Assembly: GCF_002197685.1 (NCBI RefSeq) | Contig: NZ_NBBI01000009.1 | Location: 1 to 52,396, forward strand | DNA length: 52,396 nt | Direction: 5' to 3' | Source of the DNA: Sphingomonas dokdonensis | Lineage (GTDB): Bacteria > Pseudomonadota > Alphaproteobacteria > Sphingomonadales > Sphingomonadaceae | Shown: in pieces, positions 52,165 through 52,396 of the stretch | Numbering within the stretch: the stretch's first letter is position 1 | Layout: every line of letters begins with the position of its first letter | Notes under the pieces: generated by a model | What the model was told of the DNA's origin: nothing | Seen by the model: only the letters and a program-made list of their open reading frames with translations | Database searches by the model: none | Translations under genes and position numbers: made by a program

Positions 52165-52396
52165 TTAAACCGCGGCGACCCGCCGGCGCACTGCCCAGCG
52201 CGTCATCAGGAAATTATAGACCAGCATCGCCGCCGTGGCGGTCGGCGCGGCGATCGGCATTGCCAGCCCCAGCGGCCCGCACAACAGCGCCACCATCAGG
52301 CTCGCGATCACGACGCCCGACAGCGAGCCAAGCAGATAGCGGCCGAAGCTGCCCCACGACATCGCACCGCGAAACGTCCAGCAGGCGTGCGCGGGA
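52165..52396 (-). CDS. GtrA-like membrane protein, C-terminal part (continues across the circle junction)
   Basis: The 3' end of the gene described at 1-297; positions 52270-52396 repeat 1-127. This part carries the last two membrane segments (S-F-G-R-Y-L-L-G-S-L and M-L-V-Y-N-F-L-M) and the basic end W-A-V-R-R-R-V, typical of GtrA. The stop TAA is at 52167-52165, just behind the terminator hairpin. Confidence 0.75.
   Translation of the reverse strand, partial: PAHACWTFRGAMSWGSFGRYLLGSLSGVVIASLMVALLCGPLGLAMPIAAPTATAAMLVYNFLMTRWAVRRRVAAV
52270..52396. repeat. Terminal direct repeat, copy 2 (circle overlap)
   Basis: Identical to bases 1-127; see the entry for copy 1. Confidence 0.93.

Overview
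The window is one complete circular replicon, not an arbitrary stretch. Bases 1-127 recur exactly at 52270-52396, so the molecule closes on itself at about 52,269 bp, and the gene cut by the window edges (gtrA-like) becomes whole when the ends are joined. It carries an iteron-regulated replication initiator of the plasmid RPA type, a ParA ATPase with a small ribbon-helix-helix partner, a ParD-type antitoxin with a damaged toxin, and a tyrosine recombinase. I therefore read it as a plasmid. The high G+C content, the RPA-type initiator, the large autotransporter and the style of the polysaccharide genes suggest an alphaproteobacterium, most likely a Sphingomonas or close relative. No relaxase, coupling protein or type IV secretion gene was seen.

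Layout. 52165 through the junction to 3.2 kb (minus strand): a small envelope-glycosylation group (two family 2 glycosyltransferases, a methyltransferase, a GtrA-like flippase), facing a GT-C type membrane protein at 50.4-52.1 kb. 3.4-8.4 kb: a small secreted or membrane protein, the recombinase, a three-gene minus-strand operon holding two paralogous 'FDGWS' micro-proteins around a small HTH protein, then rep with iterons on both sides and a second HTH protein. 8.6-10.4 kb: a deletion scar joining fragments of a methyltransferase gene and mntP, a 2-oxoglutarate oxygenase and an acyltransferase-like membrane protein. 10.75-18.95 kb: a 2730-residue autotransporter with three 534-bp tandem repeats. 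19.3-23.8 kb: a DUF2252 protein, a secreted protein of unknown role, a small VOC protein and the ParD/ParE remnant. 23.9-25.2 kb: parA, its RHH partner and two micro membrane proteins.

25.3-50.2 kb is a nearly complete Wzx/Wzy-type exopolysaccharide or capsule locus with two diverging arms. The minus arm has rmlCBDA (dTDP-L-rhamnose), a priming sugar-phosphate transferase, fcl and gmd (GDP-L-fucose), a glycosyltransferase, a Wzx-like flippase, two DegT-family PLP proteins (one lacking the catalytic lysine), a pectate-lyase-fold protein and a family 4 glycosyltransferase. The plus arm has a glycosyltransferase, a Wzy-like polymerase, a FnlA/CapE-type dehydratase, an acetyltransferase, an O-antigen-ligase-like protein, the Wza-type export lipoprotein, the Wzc-type tyrosine autokinase, a TPR-like protein and a small secreted protein. 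Together these can make activated rhamnose and fucose, start a lipid-linked repeat unit, flip it, polymerise it and export it.

The most unusual signal is a family of short arrays in the backbone half (3.9-24.5 kb) in which the tetramer CGAC, or a one-base variant, recurs with an 8-bp period. At least nine arrays were found, two of them at the ends of parA. The period matches the kind of site bound by ParG-type RHH partition proteins, so this may be a dispersed centromere.
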